DNA of 64,000 bases from Rutstroemia sp. NJR-2017a BVV2 (Eukaryota > Ascomycota > Leotiomycetes > Helotiales > Rutstroemiaceae). The stretch spans positions 1,302,001-1,366,000 of the forward strand of contig NJPS01000076.1 of the NCBI GenBank assembly GCA_002946415.1, written 5' to 3'. The position numbers were made by a program, and so were the translations under genes. The notes under the pieces are model-generated. The model ran no database searches, had not been told where the DNA came from, and was given only the letters and a program-made list of their open reading frames with translations. Shown here one piece after another: positions 12,517-25,471 of the stretch. Numbering within the stretch: position 1 is the stretch's first letter; each line of letters opens with the position of its first letter.

Positions 12517-13439
12517 ATGTCTCATCACTCGCCATATGTCTCTGCTGATTTGATTTGGGAGGTTACCCGTACGTTTGTTCTACAATTCTGCGCTTGGAGT
12601 TTGGAGGGGAGGGACTGAGGCTTGAATTGATGGTCCGGTGGATGGATGGATGCGGAATTGGATTTGGCAGTGGAAATGAAACGGTCAAACGAGGGTTCGC
12701 TGACGGATATGGTGTTTTACAGGCAATCAAAATGCTTTCTTGGTAAAGCGCACAACTGGTGGTGGAGTCAGATTCTCGAAAGACCCTCTGAACTTGACCA
12801 ACTTGCACTCAAGAAAGGTATGCCTTTGGACATCCCAAGTTCATGACATGGAAGCTCGGGGGTATGACACTAATTGGATTTATAGTATGCTGGATACACC
12901 AACGACAAGGTACGATTACTTGAACTCTAGAGATTTTGCGATGGCATAGGAGAGGATGACATGGAAAGAGGTATTGGATGGTATGAATGGTTACTGATCG
13001 ATTTCGATGGATAGGCTGCTGGTGTTGCCCCCGCTGAGAAGGGCGGTGTTACCTTGATCACCAAGAAGACCTCCGCTACCCAATCCCCAGCTACAAGCCT
13101 CCACAAGACCACCTTCGGCAAGAACAAGTCTAACAGAAAGTACGTTACCCCGATTATTCAGATGCATCGTTCGATATCAACACCATATCTGTCACATCCC
13201 TACTCTGCACCTTGATAACATAATTCTAATCGATAACACATACTGACATTACCTACCTCAGGGTTTACGCTGGTGTCGCAAAGACCGTCGCCAAGAACTC
13301 CTACAGACCCGATCTCCGTGCCGCCGCCGTTTCCCGTGCCTCCGCTATCCTCGAATCCCAGACCCCTAAGAAAGATGCTCCAGAGTCAAAGCTCAGAGGA
13401 TCAAAGGCCAAGAAGGCTGCTGCTGAGAAGGAAGAATAG
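12517..13439 (+). CDS. rpl28: Cytosolic large-subunit ribosomal protein eL28
   Basis: This is a eukaryote-specific component of the 60S subunit. The five exons are 12517-12568, 12723-12817, 12886-12909, 13015-13139 and 13262-13439, giving 157 aa. The 24-nt third exon encodes YAGYTNDK. The N-terminus MSHHSPYVSADLIWEVTRNQ followed by NAFLVKR is the family signature. Further conserved blocks are RFSKDPLNLTNLHSRK and KVYAGVAKTVAKNSYRPDLR. The C-terminus is Lys/Ala/Glu-rich (KKAAAEKEE). High intron density near the 5' end is typical of fungal ribosomal protein genes. Splice sites all conform to GT-AG. Confidence 0.95.
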
Positions 13440-14487
13440 ATTGGGGATCGGCAGGGTTGACGGCTGTTGATTGATTGCATTGCTTGGCTGGTTTGGCTGG
13501 TTATTTACTGGATCCTTATATTGAGACTAGTATCGAGCAAATGGAATCGATTGTATGATGATATATGCATGCGTTATGTTTGTGGTTGGGAGGTGATGTG
13601 GTTGCAGTTTTTGCGACAGCTACAAGTGATGCAATGTGATATAACCGAATGTGATAAAACTGTCCGTGGAGCAGGGTGTGGAGTGCCATGCGTCCACTTG
13701 CAAAAGTATTTCTTCACTTCGAATGAGTGAAATTTTACTTGTTCGGCTCCTCAAACCTGAATTGGCAAAGGAGAACGTCTCGTGGCCAATTTCTGCTCCA
13801 CTGGCGCCTATAGCTCTACAGCTTCGCATTGAAGTTTGACAGGTCCAGCAACTCTGCGAGTGTTATTCCCAAGCAACCAACCTCTTTCACAATAGAAATC
13901 CTCTTAGCCTGTTAGTTGCCTTCCGTCAACCTTGCTGGTGAACAAAGCTAGCGCGAGCTTGCTTTATTCTGGGATGGACTGTATGAGTGTGAGCGGTCTG
14001 GTGCATTGAGTCTAATTAGTCGTCAACATTGCACGCCAACGTAGCAATGGAGTCTTCACTTTCCAATCTCACGGCTGGTGATTCCTAAAATGGGAAACTC
14101 GCCGTCAATGCTCTTCGTCTGGGTAGAGTTGAACATTCGGAGACATTTGTGACATCAGATGCTTTTTGCTAAAGGGGACGGTTCTTTGCATGCAGGGTGT
14201 ACATATAGCTTCTCGTTTGTGCCAGCTAAACTTCCTGAGGACTTGTTTCCAGTTTTGGCAGAATCATATAGTATGATGTCAATGAGCTTGAATTGATGAA
14301 ATATGGCTTTGAAGAGGCTGTTTGTAAAACCTAGAATAGTTCTATAATATCTATTTTGGGGAGATCTCTTTCTGTCCGCTCGATATAACAAGTATTAATA
14401 TACAAATTAAGCAGACCAATGGCGCAATGTCTAAACCAATAGAGAAGCTGTAAATTAAAAAGATATATCGCTAAAATTACATGCACA
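13440..14487. other. Convergent intergenic region (eL28 / ferritin-like)
   Basis: Only 3' flanking sequence is expected here, and I recognise no gene. The short ORFs in the interval carry no family motif and no consistent splice signals. Confidence 0.55.
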
Positions 14488-15648
14488 TCAAGACAAAAGC
14501 ACAGGAGCAGGTCCAGCCAGCGTAGCATTAGATAAACCATCTACCGTCGTCTCCATCGTCTGCGCCGTCAATGCCGCGAACGTCATCCCCGTCAAACCCT
14601 TCGGCACATCCGCCGATCCAACCCCGCCTTTCACAGTCACATTCGTATAGACAACAGGATTCACCTGGTTCACCCACCCGATATACAGATTCCTACCCTG
14701 TGGAGCTCCAGTGGCGTTGAAAGTGATGGACGTCGGAGGTGTGGCTGGAGACGTAGCGGTCATGATCGGTGATGTGAGATTGAGGGATGGGAGAATGGGA
14801 AGCGGCATTAGTTGCGGACAGCTGCGAGGGTCAACTAGGTTAAGTGCGATGTTGTAGGCAAAGGTGGTGGAGAGTCCCGTGTTGAAGGGGGCCGCGCTGG
14901 GGGTGTTGTTGCCCGTCATGCGGAAGAAGGTGTCTTGTTGGGATTCGGTGCTGAGGATACTGGCGAGGGGACGGACTAGAGGGGCGTCGCTTGTGGCGAG
15001 GGTGGAGATGAGGGAGATAATGACGCCGATGGAAGCACTTGTGATGACTAGAGAAAGTCAGTATGTATCTCTCACTGTTTCTCGAAGGATTGACATTGAC
15101 GTACCATTTGATTTTGCAAGAAAGTCGTTCGTGTCGCTGACACCAACGACAGTCGCGCAAGGAGGCACAGATGGCTCTCCGACTGCTCCTAGGAGACCTC
15201 CTACAGTTGCAATGTGTACCAACTCCTGGGCAGCAATTTGCGAAGTTACGTTGGCGATCGACCTTCCATCCCTTGTAGGAGCGTTAAAAGTCTGATCCTT
15301 GCCGAGAGACTGAAGTACCTGAGCAAAGAAAGCCGACTCGATATTCTCGATGAAGTTGGCTACTTTGAAAAGTTGGACTGCATTGGGGGTAAATGATGTC
15401 TCTGGTAGAGGACCGCTCGGGACCCCTCCCCCTGCCTGATCGGCTGTGGCTTGGGAGAGAAGGACAGGAGGTGCCTTTGCTGATGATTGTAGCGATGGAG
15501 TAGATTTGGTTCCGACACTTGACGTCCTGGTTTTAGGAATTGTCGACGATGTTCTTGACAATGTTGTGGGTTGTTTAGCAGGGGCTGCACAACAGAGGGA
15601 GGCTAATAAGAGAAAGATAAAGACAAGACTAGAAGTATTAAAAGCCAT
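14488..15648 (-). CDS. Secreted ferritin-like (Rds1-type stress response) protein
   Basis: Exon 1 is 15648-15105 and exon 2 is 15047-14488, with a 57-nt intron (GTACGT donor, CTAG acceptor), giving 367 aa. Residues 1-22 form a clear signal peptide ending CCAAPA. A Ser/Thr/Pro-rich linker follows to about residue 70. The ferritin-like four-helix region starts near residue 85 with FKVANFIENIESAFF and continues with AAQELVHIATVGGLLGAVG; the Glu and Glu-x-x-His residues fit the ferritin_2/Rds1 group. The C-terminal half is a beta-rich, Thr/Asn-rich domain with several N-glycosylation sequons (NLT, NVT, NAT). Family members in fungi are linked to starvation, stress or sexual development. The metal-binding role is inferred. 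Confidence 0.8.
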
Positions 15649-18493
15649 GACGAACGAAATGATCTAAGGCGTTAAAAAGAGACTGTTCCACGGAATTCGA
15701 AAAGAAACTCATCTTGCGACTAAGCAAGATATAAGTGACAGCGGCAACAAGAAGATGACGGCATAAAAATGAACACTATACAAGCTTGGTCGCACTTCCC
15801 CAAGTCTGCCTCAAGTTTGCGATGTCATAAACAACAATCTCACGATGTCCACTCTACATGTCCACTCTACGAGAAAGCAGTCTCGCAAGCTCTATTAGAC
15901 ACCAGTCGCAGGCCCTCTTCGGTTCATCGCAAGCCCCCTTTCTTCCACCCTTCTGCCCCGGTTCCATTCAACGTACTAGCCTTCTCCTGAGGCTGTGTCT
16001 GTGGATCACTTTCCCGGCCCTCTTTGAAGAAGAATATGAATATTTTTGGCTGCTGGAGATGACAATATTCCAACGCAAGTTTCGAAACACTCATGGAGAG
16101 GCAGCGGCTGCAGAGTTGCGGCGACCAATTTGATTATTGAATTCCTCTTGTCTCCGCTTTCTAACCAGCGAGCATTTTCGAAGGTTGTGGTATACTGCGT
16201 ATCTCGTATGCTGACATACAACAACTCCAACTCATATTGTAATTCAAGAAACCTGTGTTTAGGTTACCTGCCTAAATCCCAGTCACCGTTAAATCTAGGA
16301 GATAGAGCAGCAAACGGGAGAGTAACACGGTCCAGAATTTGAACCTGCCATCCCGTATCGAATCGCATCGGATCGTCCGTATCTGAGGAGTCATGTCAGG
16401 GGGCGCTCGTTACACGGGACTGGATTCTGACACAAGACTGCGACAATTACGAAAGACAACCACTGGTCCCTGCGCACGGCCATTGGCCGAAGAACGGGAA
16501 ATCTGTCACTAAACTTGACGACCCATCATCTTTTGGAATTGACAAAAACGCAATGAAACGGCGCGAGTCCAGATAATCTCAGTTGCAAGACGGGCTGATC
16601 GATCCTACACCGATGGCTGTAGACTTATATACATATCCTTGCAACAAGGCCTTGAGCTATAATACCTACGGAAAATGCCTATCTTTACTCGAATTCAATC
16701 TGAAAAGAGATGAAGCAGGATCTAAGGGAAACGAAAGCAAGAATGTCTAGTATGAAAACAATTTAACGAAAGAGATATTAGAGCAGAAGAGCTCTCGATT
16801 TTGAGAGGTCCCTGCGACTCAACATATTCCCAAGCTGCCCATGGAGGCGCCTGAACTCTCCGATCGAGATCTTCACCTTGATTTAAATTCAAAAGAGATG
16901 TGGTAGAGACTGAGGAGATGATGAAAACAGCGCGAAGACAAAGGATGAGACAAATTCCCCGAGACCAAGTCTCCGTGATATCGCGGATAGTACTGGCATA
17001 ACTAAAGTGAAACGGAAGACATTGATGTTCATCTTTTGAGAATTAGATGTTCTGTTCGACCAATATGCAGGCCGTGAACTATCAGACCTGGGCGATAGAC
17101 TAACAGCCGTCGCTGGCGTTGGGTAACAATTTGTCAAAGCAGAGGGAGAACGGTATACGGCTGGAATATGGAAATCGCATATATTCCCGCTTCGGGGACT
17201 CCTCTGGCAATCAATCTTCTGTAGGGCTTGGGGAACGTATTCTGTAAGTTGGCAGCTAAGTCTAATGGAAAGCTCCCATTCAGTTCCCTAAACCTTACAA
17301 ACTTGGCCTAGTAAAAGCTACCGCGAATAGTTTCCTCGAAAGGGAGGATAGTCTTCATGTTCTTTTCAAATAAGTACACCAGATTCTGGTCCACCCATGC
17401 ATATTCCATCACTTGCAATCCCACTTGTGCTGATCATATCCCCGTATCATGTGGAGAGGTACAAAAGGGAATAGAAATTCAACGGTATGGAAGAGAATGG
17501 TGATACTCATATGGTAGCTATTCTTGACATAGTCACTGTTCAACTCCACTAGCCGCAGGCTGTGATTTGTAGCCCAAGATATAAACAGTAAGAAAACCTA
17601 CGGATTCAGTCGAAAAATCACCGGAATCTGCGTAAAGCCTCGGAACTTTGCTAAAAAGGCAAGAATAGAGCACATCTAGTACGGCCTGACCTGCGAGCTT
17701 GCCTCGGCTGAGGCGGCCTTCCGTGTCGACACCCACCGTCAACTACTAGTCGATGATCCGGCGAGATACGTAGCGCAAGATGACAATCATAAGAAGAACG
17801 GATAGAAGCGGGACTGTTGTAGCTCTTGCGGGTGATTTCGCGACAGAAGTGCGGGTGGCACACATTGCCGCGGCTTGGCGAGTTTCACAAGCTCGTCCGC
17901 ATGTGATAAAACACGTTGGCAAGACGATAGAAAGAGAGAAACATGTGCTTCCCAAGGCTTGGGAAGGCATGGAGTGGAAACAGGTCTTCGGGTGCTAGGA
18001 ACCACCAAATGAACGACAATGAAAGCAACCTTATAGCTAGGTCGGCGATGAGCGGAGAGTCTGCAATCCAGTATTGTATTCGATGCTGCTGTTGTCGGCG
18101 AGGAAGCACCAGTCTATTATAATATTGAAGATATGTAGAGAGTAGCAAATGTCTAGAGTGCAGCGTCTGTTTTGATAAACAATTAATAGCCGCTCAGCAG
18201 TCGAGTATGCAAGCTTACATGAATGAAGCACGAATCTTCCATCATTAGCAGTGATCTCTTTTGCCCAGCTCATCCAGCCAATCATAGCGAGTGGTTTGAA
18301 TGCCCCGCAGTAGCGAAAGGTCCGGGCGTCGGGTTTGGAGTTTTGTTTACCCCTCCACCCCCCTCAACCGACAGTTTCGAACAGCTGCTGACCTCCGCCT
18401 TTTCTATCTGCACTTCTCTCCTACCTTTCCATTACAACAACACATCGGACCAGACTATTTCGAGATACTGAGCTTTTTGCTGAAAATCAACAG
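15649..18493. other. Long divergent upstream region (ferritin-like / malate dehydrogenase)
   Basis: About 2.8 kb with no supported gene. Short ORFs at 15858-16342 and 17533-18008 appear on both strands but lack domains, and none joins into a longer frame by obvious splice sites. The part at 18360-18490, next to malate dehydrogenase, is pyrimidine-rich (CCCCTCCACC-type) and looks like core promoter and 5'UTR. Confidence 0.5.
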
Positions 18494-18628
18494 GTATGTT
18501 GTAGACTTCCCTTGGTTCAATGATGGAAAGCTCGATGTGATTGTTGAGAAGCTTGCTAGCTTTTGGTGAACGCGGGGTAGGGGTCTTTTTGCTGGTTACG
18601 AATACTGATGAATTGAACGGCATTGCAG
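18494..18628 (+). other. Probable 5'UTR intron of malate dehydrogenase
   Basis: A GTATGT donor follows CAACAG at 18494, an ACTGATG branch-like site lies near 18604, and a CATTGCAG acceptor ends at 18628. This is 42 nt before the start codon at 18670. The spliced leader would run from CAACAG into AACAACAAAACACC. This is inferred from splice signals only. Confidence 0.55.
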
Positions 18629-18669
18629 AACAACAAAACACCAACCTTCCACATCAAACCAAGAGAAAA

Positions 18670-20056
18670 ATGGGATTCAAAGCTGGTACATGATTTGTTC
18701 TTCCTCTGTTGAGGTTGCAGACACTGATTCTAGATACCTAGTCGTCGCTGGTGCTTCCGGAGGAATCGGACAGGTCAGTAAACCATCCCCTTGCTTCGGC
18801 CATGGGAACGAGAGAAAATAAAAGACGTATGCTAACTTTTGTGTTTGTCTATCCGTATAGCCATTGTCTCTTCTCCTCAAGACCTGCCCTTTGATCTCCG
18901 AATTAGCACTTTACGATGTCGTTAACACACCCGGTGTTGCGGCGGACCTTTCGCACATCTCCAGCCCTGCTGTACGTATCTCCTAGGAGTCTCGGAGATG
19001 GACACACAGGAGAATATGGGAACAATACTGATACGTTGCACGGTGTAGAAAATCACTGGCTATCTGCCAAAGGATGATGGCGCAAAGAAGGCATTCAAGG
19101 ATGCTGATTTGATTGTCATCCCTGCTGGAATTCCTCGTATGCTTCACCGTCTTATTCAGTCTATACAGAAACATTGTGACACGACGTACTAACTAAACAA
19201 CCAGGCAAGCCAGGAATGACCCGTGATGATCTCTTCAACATCAACGCCGGTATCGTCAAGGGCCTCATCGAGACTATTGCTGAGGTTGCCCCAAAAGCAT
19301 ACATTCTCATCATCTCCAACCCCGTCAACTCTACCGTCCCAATTGCCGCCGAAGTTCTCAAAGCTAAGGGTGTCTTCGACGCTCAACGCCTTTTCGGTGT
19401 TACCACTCTCGACGTCGTGAGAGCCGAGACTTTCGTTGCTGAGATTACTGGCAAGGACAACCCTCAAGAACTGACCATCCCAGTTATTGGTGGTCACTCC
19501 GGTGAAACCATTGTCCCCCTCTTCAGCCAGGCCAAGCCTTCCGTTACCATCCCTTCTGAAAAATTGGAGGCTTTGATCAAGAGAGTTCAATTTGGTGGTG
19601 ACGAGGTTGTTGCGGCTAAGGATGGTGCTGGCTCTGCTACTCTCTCCATGGCCTATGCCGGTTACCGGTATGTTTTATGAGATTGCTCGACACGTCTATG
19701 CTGACTGAGTGTTAGTTTCGCGGAGAAGGTTCTCAAGGCCTTGAAGGGTGAGAAGGGCATTGTTGAGCCAACATTCATCTACCTTGCTGGTGTTCCAGGT
19801 GGCGATGCTATTGCCAAGGAGACCGGACTCGAGTTCTTCTCTGTCCCAGTTGAGCTTGGCGTATGTTTCTGTCTACTTGCACGATCATGGATACCTGCTG
19901 ACAATCGAGTAGACAAGCGGAGCTGACAAGGCTATTAACCCTCTTACCAACCTCGACGAGAACGAGAAGAAGCTTCTCAAGGCCTGTGTAGAGGGTCTCA
20001 AGGGCAATATCGAAAAGGGTGTTACCTTTGCCAATGCTCCACCTCAACAAAAGTAG
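18670..20056 (+). CDS. Malate dehydrogenase, NAD-dependent, cytosolic type
   Basis: The enzyme interconverts malate and oxaloacetate with NAD. Seven exons are 18670-18685, 18742-18773, 18861-18971, 19049-19136, 19205-19667, 19716-19860 and 19913-20056, giving 332 aa. The NAD-binding loop is [11 protein letters not shown] at residues 6-16. The substrate loop [14 protein letters not shown] carries the catalytic arginines. [10 protein letters not shown] and the His-bearing [10 protein letters not shown] (catalytic His) are intact. No mitochondrial presequence precedes MGFKA, and the end PPQQK is not a canonical peroxisomal signal, so a cytosolic enzyme is most likely. A sister mitochondrial gene would be expected elsewhere. 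Tiny first exons of 16 and 32 nt are supported by perfect frame. Confidence 0.95.
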
Positions 20057-21174
20057 TCTCCCTGTCCGCTCAATTTCCTTCTCTTCGTCTCATTTTCTAC
20101 TCTTCATTCCATTATGCGGGGTCTTCTTGGGGAGGAAACAAAGTGGCTTTACGTGCTGTTCATTCGGCTATTCGTACGCTTGATTGCTTCCTTCAACTAC
20201 CTATTTGCCATAAATGGATCCCCTACCCATTGAAAAATGTCCAAAGTCCATGTTTTCCCTGACTGATCGTTTGGCATCTTGCTTAGATAGGCTGTAAGAA
20301 GCTTTTTTTACCGTTTTCGTTTCCGAATAACTAAGGGAAAGGACCAATTTGTTGTCATTTCTTTCCTCGATTCCTTTCGTGTTGTCGAACTTGGAGGATG
20401 ATCTTGGGATTCCGGGGAAGGAAAGAAGGAGGATGGGGACTTGGGGTATCCATGATGGATTTACGAGATGGGGATGATCGCGCAGGGTCAGGAAACAAGC
20501 AGATAGAGTTATCTTATGAACTGCTATTGGAAAGCAAACGAAATAAATGAAATAAATGAACCAATCACTCAACCTATCGATTGAATTTGATAATAACTGC
20601 TCTTGGTAGAATAATATGTGATGAGTTATTAGAAGAGCTATCAGCCTTCCGAAAGTTAGATTTTCGCTCAATATTGACGGTACTAAAGCCAACCAACTCT
20701 CACCCCTATTAAGGTCGAGCTTCGTCTTCGAAAATTATGAGCCAGTTCCGCCATTCCCTTGCGGAGTTTCCGTGAACGCCTCGCTATGCAGTAATATCGT
20801 CCCAAGTCATACCATGAAATCTCCAGCCGATGTTGAGCCCTTCCTTTGCAAAAGGCAAGAAAATTACCACATGATCAAACCGTCGACGGGATCCCGACTG
20901 CCCAGTGCCTTTCTTCCGTTTTAGGGATGGCAATACCCCCTTTTTGGAACCAAAAGTTAAGCTCAAGTGAGGCAGCCTCCCATTGTGTGCATTTGCATGC
21001 ATTTTCTAACCCTCCCGAAACGGCAATAAACCGTCGAGCCCGCGATTAGTGCTTTCTCGAGCTTCATTCTACTTCGCTCTGCTCATGTGCTTGCCACCGA
21101 TTACCTAACTCTCGATTTCCTAGTACCGTACTGCCATTTTCTTATCATTTTTTAGTATGAAAATGAAATTCGAA
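20057..21174. other. Convergent intergenic region (malate dehydrogenase / Trs33)
   Basis: This 1.1 kb contains the two 3' flanks. A 163-codon reverse ORF at 20201-20692 overlaps the expected malate dehydrogenase 3'UTR, shows no domain, and is not accepted. Nothing else is recognisable. Confidence 0.55.
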
Positions 21175-22169
21175 TCATGATTTCCCACTGTTGTTAACAA
21201 TACTCTTGATCTGGAACGTGGCGCCGGGGAGCTCCGTCGTTTCCGCTTGCACCGTCGCGTTGATGCCCATGGACGCGAGGGCCCCGCGGATAATGCCACA
21301 AGGGAAGTAGAGGAACTGGTGAGGAAGGTTAGCGAGGGTATAGGGGAGAAGAGAATTGGGCAACATACAGGTTGTGCGCGAACAACGGCTTGTCCGCCGG
21401 CTTCGGTGCTCATGCGCGCGAATGGGCGGAATGAGTGGTCGGTTAGGACGTAGACTCCCTGGTGGGGAAATATCAGTATATTTATGTAATCATACATATA
21501 GGATAGTCTTGTCCTAGGTAAAGGAAGGTACGTGAAAGGATGGAGAGGGAAATAGGGAGATCGTACCCTATGGTTCGTCTTCAGGTTGTCGATTTGCTTC
21601 CGGAACACTAACATCCAGAGATCTTTGCAGAGGAACTTTATTACGTCGAGGGTGTCTGTGAAGCGTGGGCGGTCTTTGCTGAATCTATGGTTGAGAAAAG
21701 TGGTATTAGCTTCGTGCTTTCTTGGTCCTTGTATGCCGTCTTGCGGTTGTGCTCTCTCCTTCTCTTTGACCCGTCCTGCTCTATCTCATTTCCTCCTCCT
21801 CCAATCACTCCCTCGTATCTTTCCTCATCCTCACCACCGCCCGCTCTTCCTCAAACCTCAACCCAGTCGCATTCCCATTCCACTTCCCCCACCTCCAAAC
21901 TCCCAACCAAAAATCAAAAAGAAAAATCCAAAAACTCACCTCTCAACCAACCCCAGCCCAACACGGTACCCCAGACTCTCCAGCCGAAAGAACACCCTAT
22001 CCCGCTCCTCATCCTCTTCCATCTTCGTATTCGGCGCATCAAGCGCATGCACGGTGCGGTAGGCGAGCGGAACCAGCTCGATTAGCAACAGATCGAGACA
22101 GGAGGAGTTGAGGAAGGTTGCGCTGGGGTCGGAGGCGTTGTAGGGGGGGAGGGGGGAGTCGAAGGACAT
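21175..22169 (-). CDS. trs33: TRAPP complex subunit Trs33 (TRAPPC6, Bet3 family)
   Basis: Trs33 belongs to the TRAPP complexes, Rab exchange factors and tethers acting at the Golgi. Exons are 22169-21940, 21678-21567, 21458-21369 and 21315-21175, giving 190 aa. Recognisable segments are SCLDLLLIELVPLAYR, LESLGYRVGLGLVERFSKDR, DVIKFLCKDLWMLVFRKQID, the Bet3-fold core GVYVLTDHSFRPFARMS and YFPCGIIRGALASMGI. Length is normal for the family. The frame remains open 66 codons upstream of my start (to 22367), but that extension is Ser/Arg-rich and unlike the family, so I start at MSFDSPLPPYN. Intron 1 is long (261 nt) and very pyrimidine-rich on the + strand. Confidence 0.9.
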
Positions 22170-23747
22170 TTTGGAAGGCCGAGGCGGGTTGGGATTGTAT
22201 TTACAGTGCGATGCGCAATCAAAGGTGGGCTTGAGGGTTATGGTAGAGCGGTGTATGACGTGCCTGATGCATGCGGCTCCGGAGAGGGATTGGATTGTAT
22301 AAGGTCGTTTAGAGCTATTCTGCGAGCTTATGTGGAGGCGGAGGTGGAGGTGGAGGGCTGGATGCAAGTGTAAGCTTTGAAGCTGCGGTTCGGAGGTCGT
22401 CGGATATTAGATGTTCCGCGCCGAAACAGCTTGATTGACAACCTCGTCTCTCGTCGTATCGACCACCCACGATATAAGGGCAAGTTTTGTTTTGTGTTTT
22501 GGAAACTTGGGCTCTTTAGTTGTCTTCTACGTTGGTCAATCAAGCTGATTGATCGAAGAGCAGGTTAGTTTGTTAGGATTTTCGAATTCACTTGCACCGA
22601 TTCAACCATCAGAGAAATGCCCAATTTTTGATATCTAGAGCTAGCCAAGCTACAGATCCTTTATCAAAGTAGAATGTATGATATATACTATGGGTTCGAT
22701 GATACCAAGGAGTTATGAGAATGGTCAAAGTATGCTCAGTGTGCGGATTCCCAAACAACTCATTTGGTCAAGAGCTCAAATAGTCTCACAGACTTCTACC
22801 GTTCACCAGCCATGCGTTGATGTCCAAACAGTATCGGTCTTGAGGGCAAGCCGCTTCAGCTGAAACTACATTCACGAGAGAATCTTCAACCCCATGCTCG
22901 CCCGTGTGGGATTCTAGCTTTGCTAGTTGGCCCGGAATGGACTCACGAGGAAAGGATACTGTGGGAGGGGATCATCTTGTCGTTGTGTTAATTTCTTGAA
23001 CATACGTTCTTCTGCAGATGGACTGGGGATATACAAACTCAAAGGCACTGGCTGCATAGTTGCAGTTAGGAATGTCAGAGTTATCATCGACATCTAAAGA
23101 AAGTACACTTGTAGGATAACTTATGCAAATTCTGGCTCGTTTTCACTGTGGCATTGCATCTGTAAGGATATATACATTGCTTTTCAAGTATACGCACATT
23201 GCGGGGCGACCGTTTCATTCCCTCTTTTATTTCAATTGATCTATACAGCGTCATTCACCTCAAATAGGAACTGGTGCCGTAAAATAAAGCTTGAGAATGA
23301 TGAAAGGATCATAATATCATCGGAGTCGCATGGCAACGCCACTCCATATAGTAGATACCAAGCCTTCGTAAACATGGAGGGTAGATCGTGTATCATATAA
23401 GTCAACATCTGATGACATGCTTTCTTGAATGAATGGCCCAAAGTGACATCAATGAGACGCTATGACGAAAGGGTTTGACTGCGGGGATATGCAATGACTG
23501 CGGGGTGACGGGAGATTATGTGGGAGGAGACGTTTATGCGTAAAGCGGTTTACATGACTCGCAAAAGGCCCCTTAAAAGCTTAACATGACTTTTGAGGTC
23601 AGAAGAATTTAAGAATTGGGGAGCATGCGATTGAAGGGCTTATTGAAAAGATGTAGAGTTTGCTGTACATGGTAGTTATTACATGCTATTATATCTACAC
23701 GTGATATAACCATATCATCCATCCATTTGAGGATAGAGGTCCCTCAT
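22170..23747. other. Intergenic region upstream of trs33
   Basis: This 1.6 kb lies between the trs33 start and the stop of the mitochondrial uL5m gene, both on the minus strand. It should contain the trs33 promoter and the uL5m 3' end. I see no coding structure, only scattered short ORFs and A/T-rich sequence near 22600-22700 and 23640-23720. Confidence 0.5.
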
Positions 23748-24992
23748 CTAGTCTACCATCTTTCCATAGAAAGGAACGCCCAGAGCACTGAGCAGAAGTC
23801 TAGCATGACGATCGGAGGTGGCGGAAGTTTTTACTGTGATGTGGAGTCCCGGGATCATCCGCGGTGGATACATCTGGCAATTGTAAGTCATAGGACAATA
23901 ATGCATAAATGTTTGGAAAACATAGGAGCATCCTTACATCGTAGTTGACCTGAACTTCAGGGAATAGCATTGTCCCTTCGCTGTCAATACCAAACATGAG
24001 ATTTCCACTGCTGTCTCCCGTCGTACCTTATCACATTTAGCAGCTGAATTGTAATTTGGGGAATGAATTGACCTACCTTCAACACCCTTCCAATCCTTAA
24101 TTCTAGGAAATACCAAGTGGATACACTTATCAAGGAACTCCAGTGCATCATTATTCCTCATTGTTGAGGTCAATGAAACATAACTTCCTTTCCTAATACC
24201 CCAAGCCGCTACATTGTGCTTCGCCGCATGAGCCGTAGGTCTCACGCCAGTTACTGCCTGCAACAAAATACCAGCCACATGTAAATGCGCCGAATCTCCC
24301 AGCGCACCCTTCACCATTGTATGGACTGTGATCTCCTCAACTTTAGGAATATTCTGCCAAGTAATATCTCTTTCAATCAAACGTAGAACCTCACCAGGAC
24401 CTCTGGGACCTCGCTTTGGTCGTCCTTTGTGATATGGCGAAGAGTCATCCCACGTTCGTAACCGCTCGGCTTTGGGTACTGTGACAGCTCCCGGGGGCTT
24501 GTGCGTATATGCCATGGTCATAATGTCGTGGGCGATGGTGGATTGGTAGGTGGATTCGAGGCGGTTGTAACCAAATGGACCGGGAACGAATTCCCTGGAG
24601 GAAGGATCGGATTTTGGTGGGGGTTGATGGGGATGTAGAGGTCCTCGATAGTATCTGGGTGATCGATATTGGTAACTGCAGAAATCGTGTTAGTGTTGTC
24701 CCTCGAGCGCCCATTGGGTTGCTATATAACCATACCGACTAGGAGGAAGCTGGTACTTCCGGACTTTAGCCCTCTTTATAGGATCGAAGCTCTTGAGAAC
24801 ATCTTCTGGTACTTCGACTGAAGCAATTGAGGATTGTGATTCTAGATCTTCGAAGTCTTCAGGAATTTCCTTCGCGGCCACAGCCTCTCCTGATGCATAT
24901 CTGCGACTATGACGTCCTATCGAAGTCGCGGCCGACCGTATGTCCCTCCTCGCAAATCGACACAACGTCGATGGGGCCTCTCGTAAAGCCAT
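23748..24992 (-). CDS. mrpl7: Mitochondrial large-subunit ribosomal protein uL5m (MRPL7)
   Basis: This is the mitochondrial homologue of bacterial L5, in the central protuberance of the mitoribosome. Exons are 24992-24736, 24675-24077, 24026-23938 and 23873-23748, giving 356 aa. The N-terminus, MALREAPSTLCRFARRDIRS, is basic and Ser/Ala-rich, as in mitochondrial presequences. A mitochondrion-specific N-terminal region to about residue 150 precedes the L5 fold. Conserved features are NIPKVEEITVHTMVKGALGD, ATSTMRNNDALEFLDKC-like helix text and FGIDSEGTMLFPEV. The last exon ends LLSALGVPFYGKMVD. The frame is open 13 codons further upstream, but the later Met gives the better presequence. It is divergent from the ubiquitin hydrolase gene. 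Confidence 0.92.
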
Positions 24993-25463
24993 GTTGATGG
25001 TGGATATTGTTGTCTCTTGTCCCGCATTCAAAAATTATATCTGAATGCCTTATCATTGTTGTGGATGGTAAGGCATCAAAGAAAACCGCAGGGTTCCTTC
25101 GTCGCAATGTCGGACATCGGATCTGCGAGCTTAATTCAATGCGCTAAGCAGCTAATTGAGGAATAGGCAAGGATCATTGGCTGCTTTTTCCAGGAGTTCG
25201 TCCTGCACGGAAGATCTCACCGCTGACAGTTAGATGGTTTGACAATAATAACTCCGAATCAATATTGACCCTTCACGTCAAATCATTTGTGGACGTGCCT
25301 CATCCTTCCAATTGCTTCCTCTTTTTTCTGCAACATCGCTATACAGTTTACAATCCGGGACACAGATACGTCTTCGTACACAAAATCTCGAGCTTCATCG
25401 GACATTTACCAAGGCCATGGGTGACAATTGTGCAGTTCACTCTAGGCAACGTTGAATCCACTC

Positions 25464-25471
25464 TTATATAA
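25464..25471 (+). promoter_or_regulatory. TATA-like box upstream of the ubiquitin hydrolase
   Basis: TATATAAA lies about 160 nt upstream of the start codon at 25631, within the 638-bp divergent promoter shared with the mitochondrial uL5m gene. Repeats of TCGAACTGCC follow at about 25525-25550. The position suits a TATA element; it has not been tested. Confidence 0.45.

Noticed and set aside
16290..16380. tRNA-like T-arm (GGTTCAAATTC on the minus strand)
   Set aside because: Position 61 does not pair, and no D-arm, anticodon stem or acceptor stem of the right length surrounds it.
20201..20692. 163-codon reverse ORF after malate dehydrogenase
   Set aside because: No domain, lies in the expected 3'UTR, and has no splice partner.
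22170..22367. 66-codon N-terminal extension of Trs33
   Set aside because: In frame, but unlike the family; the Met at 22169 gives the expected length.
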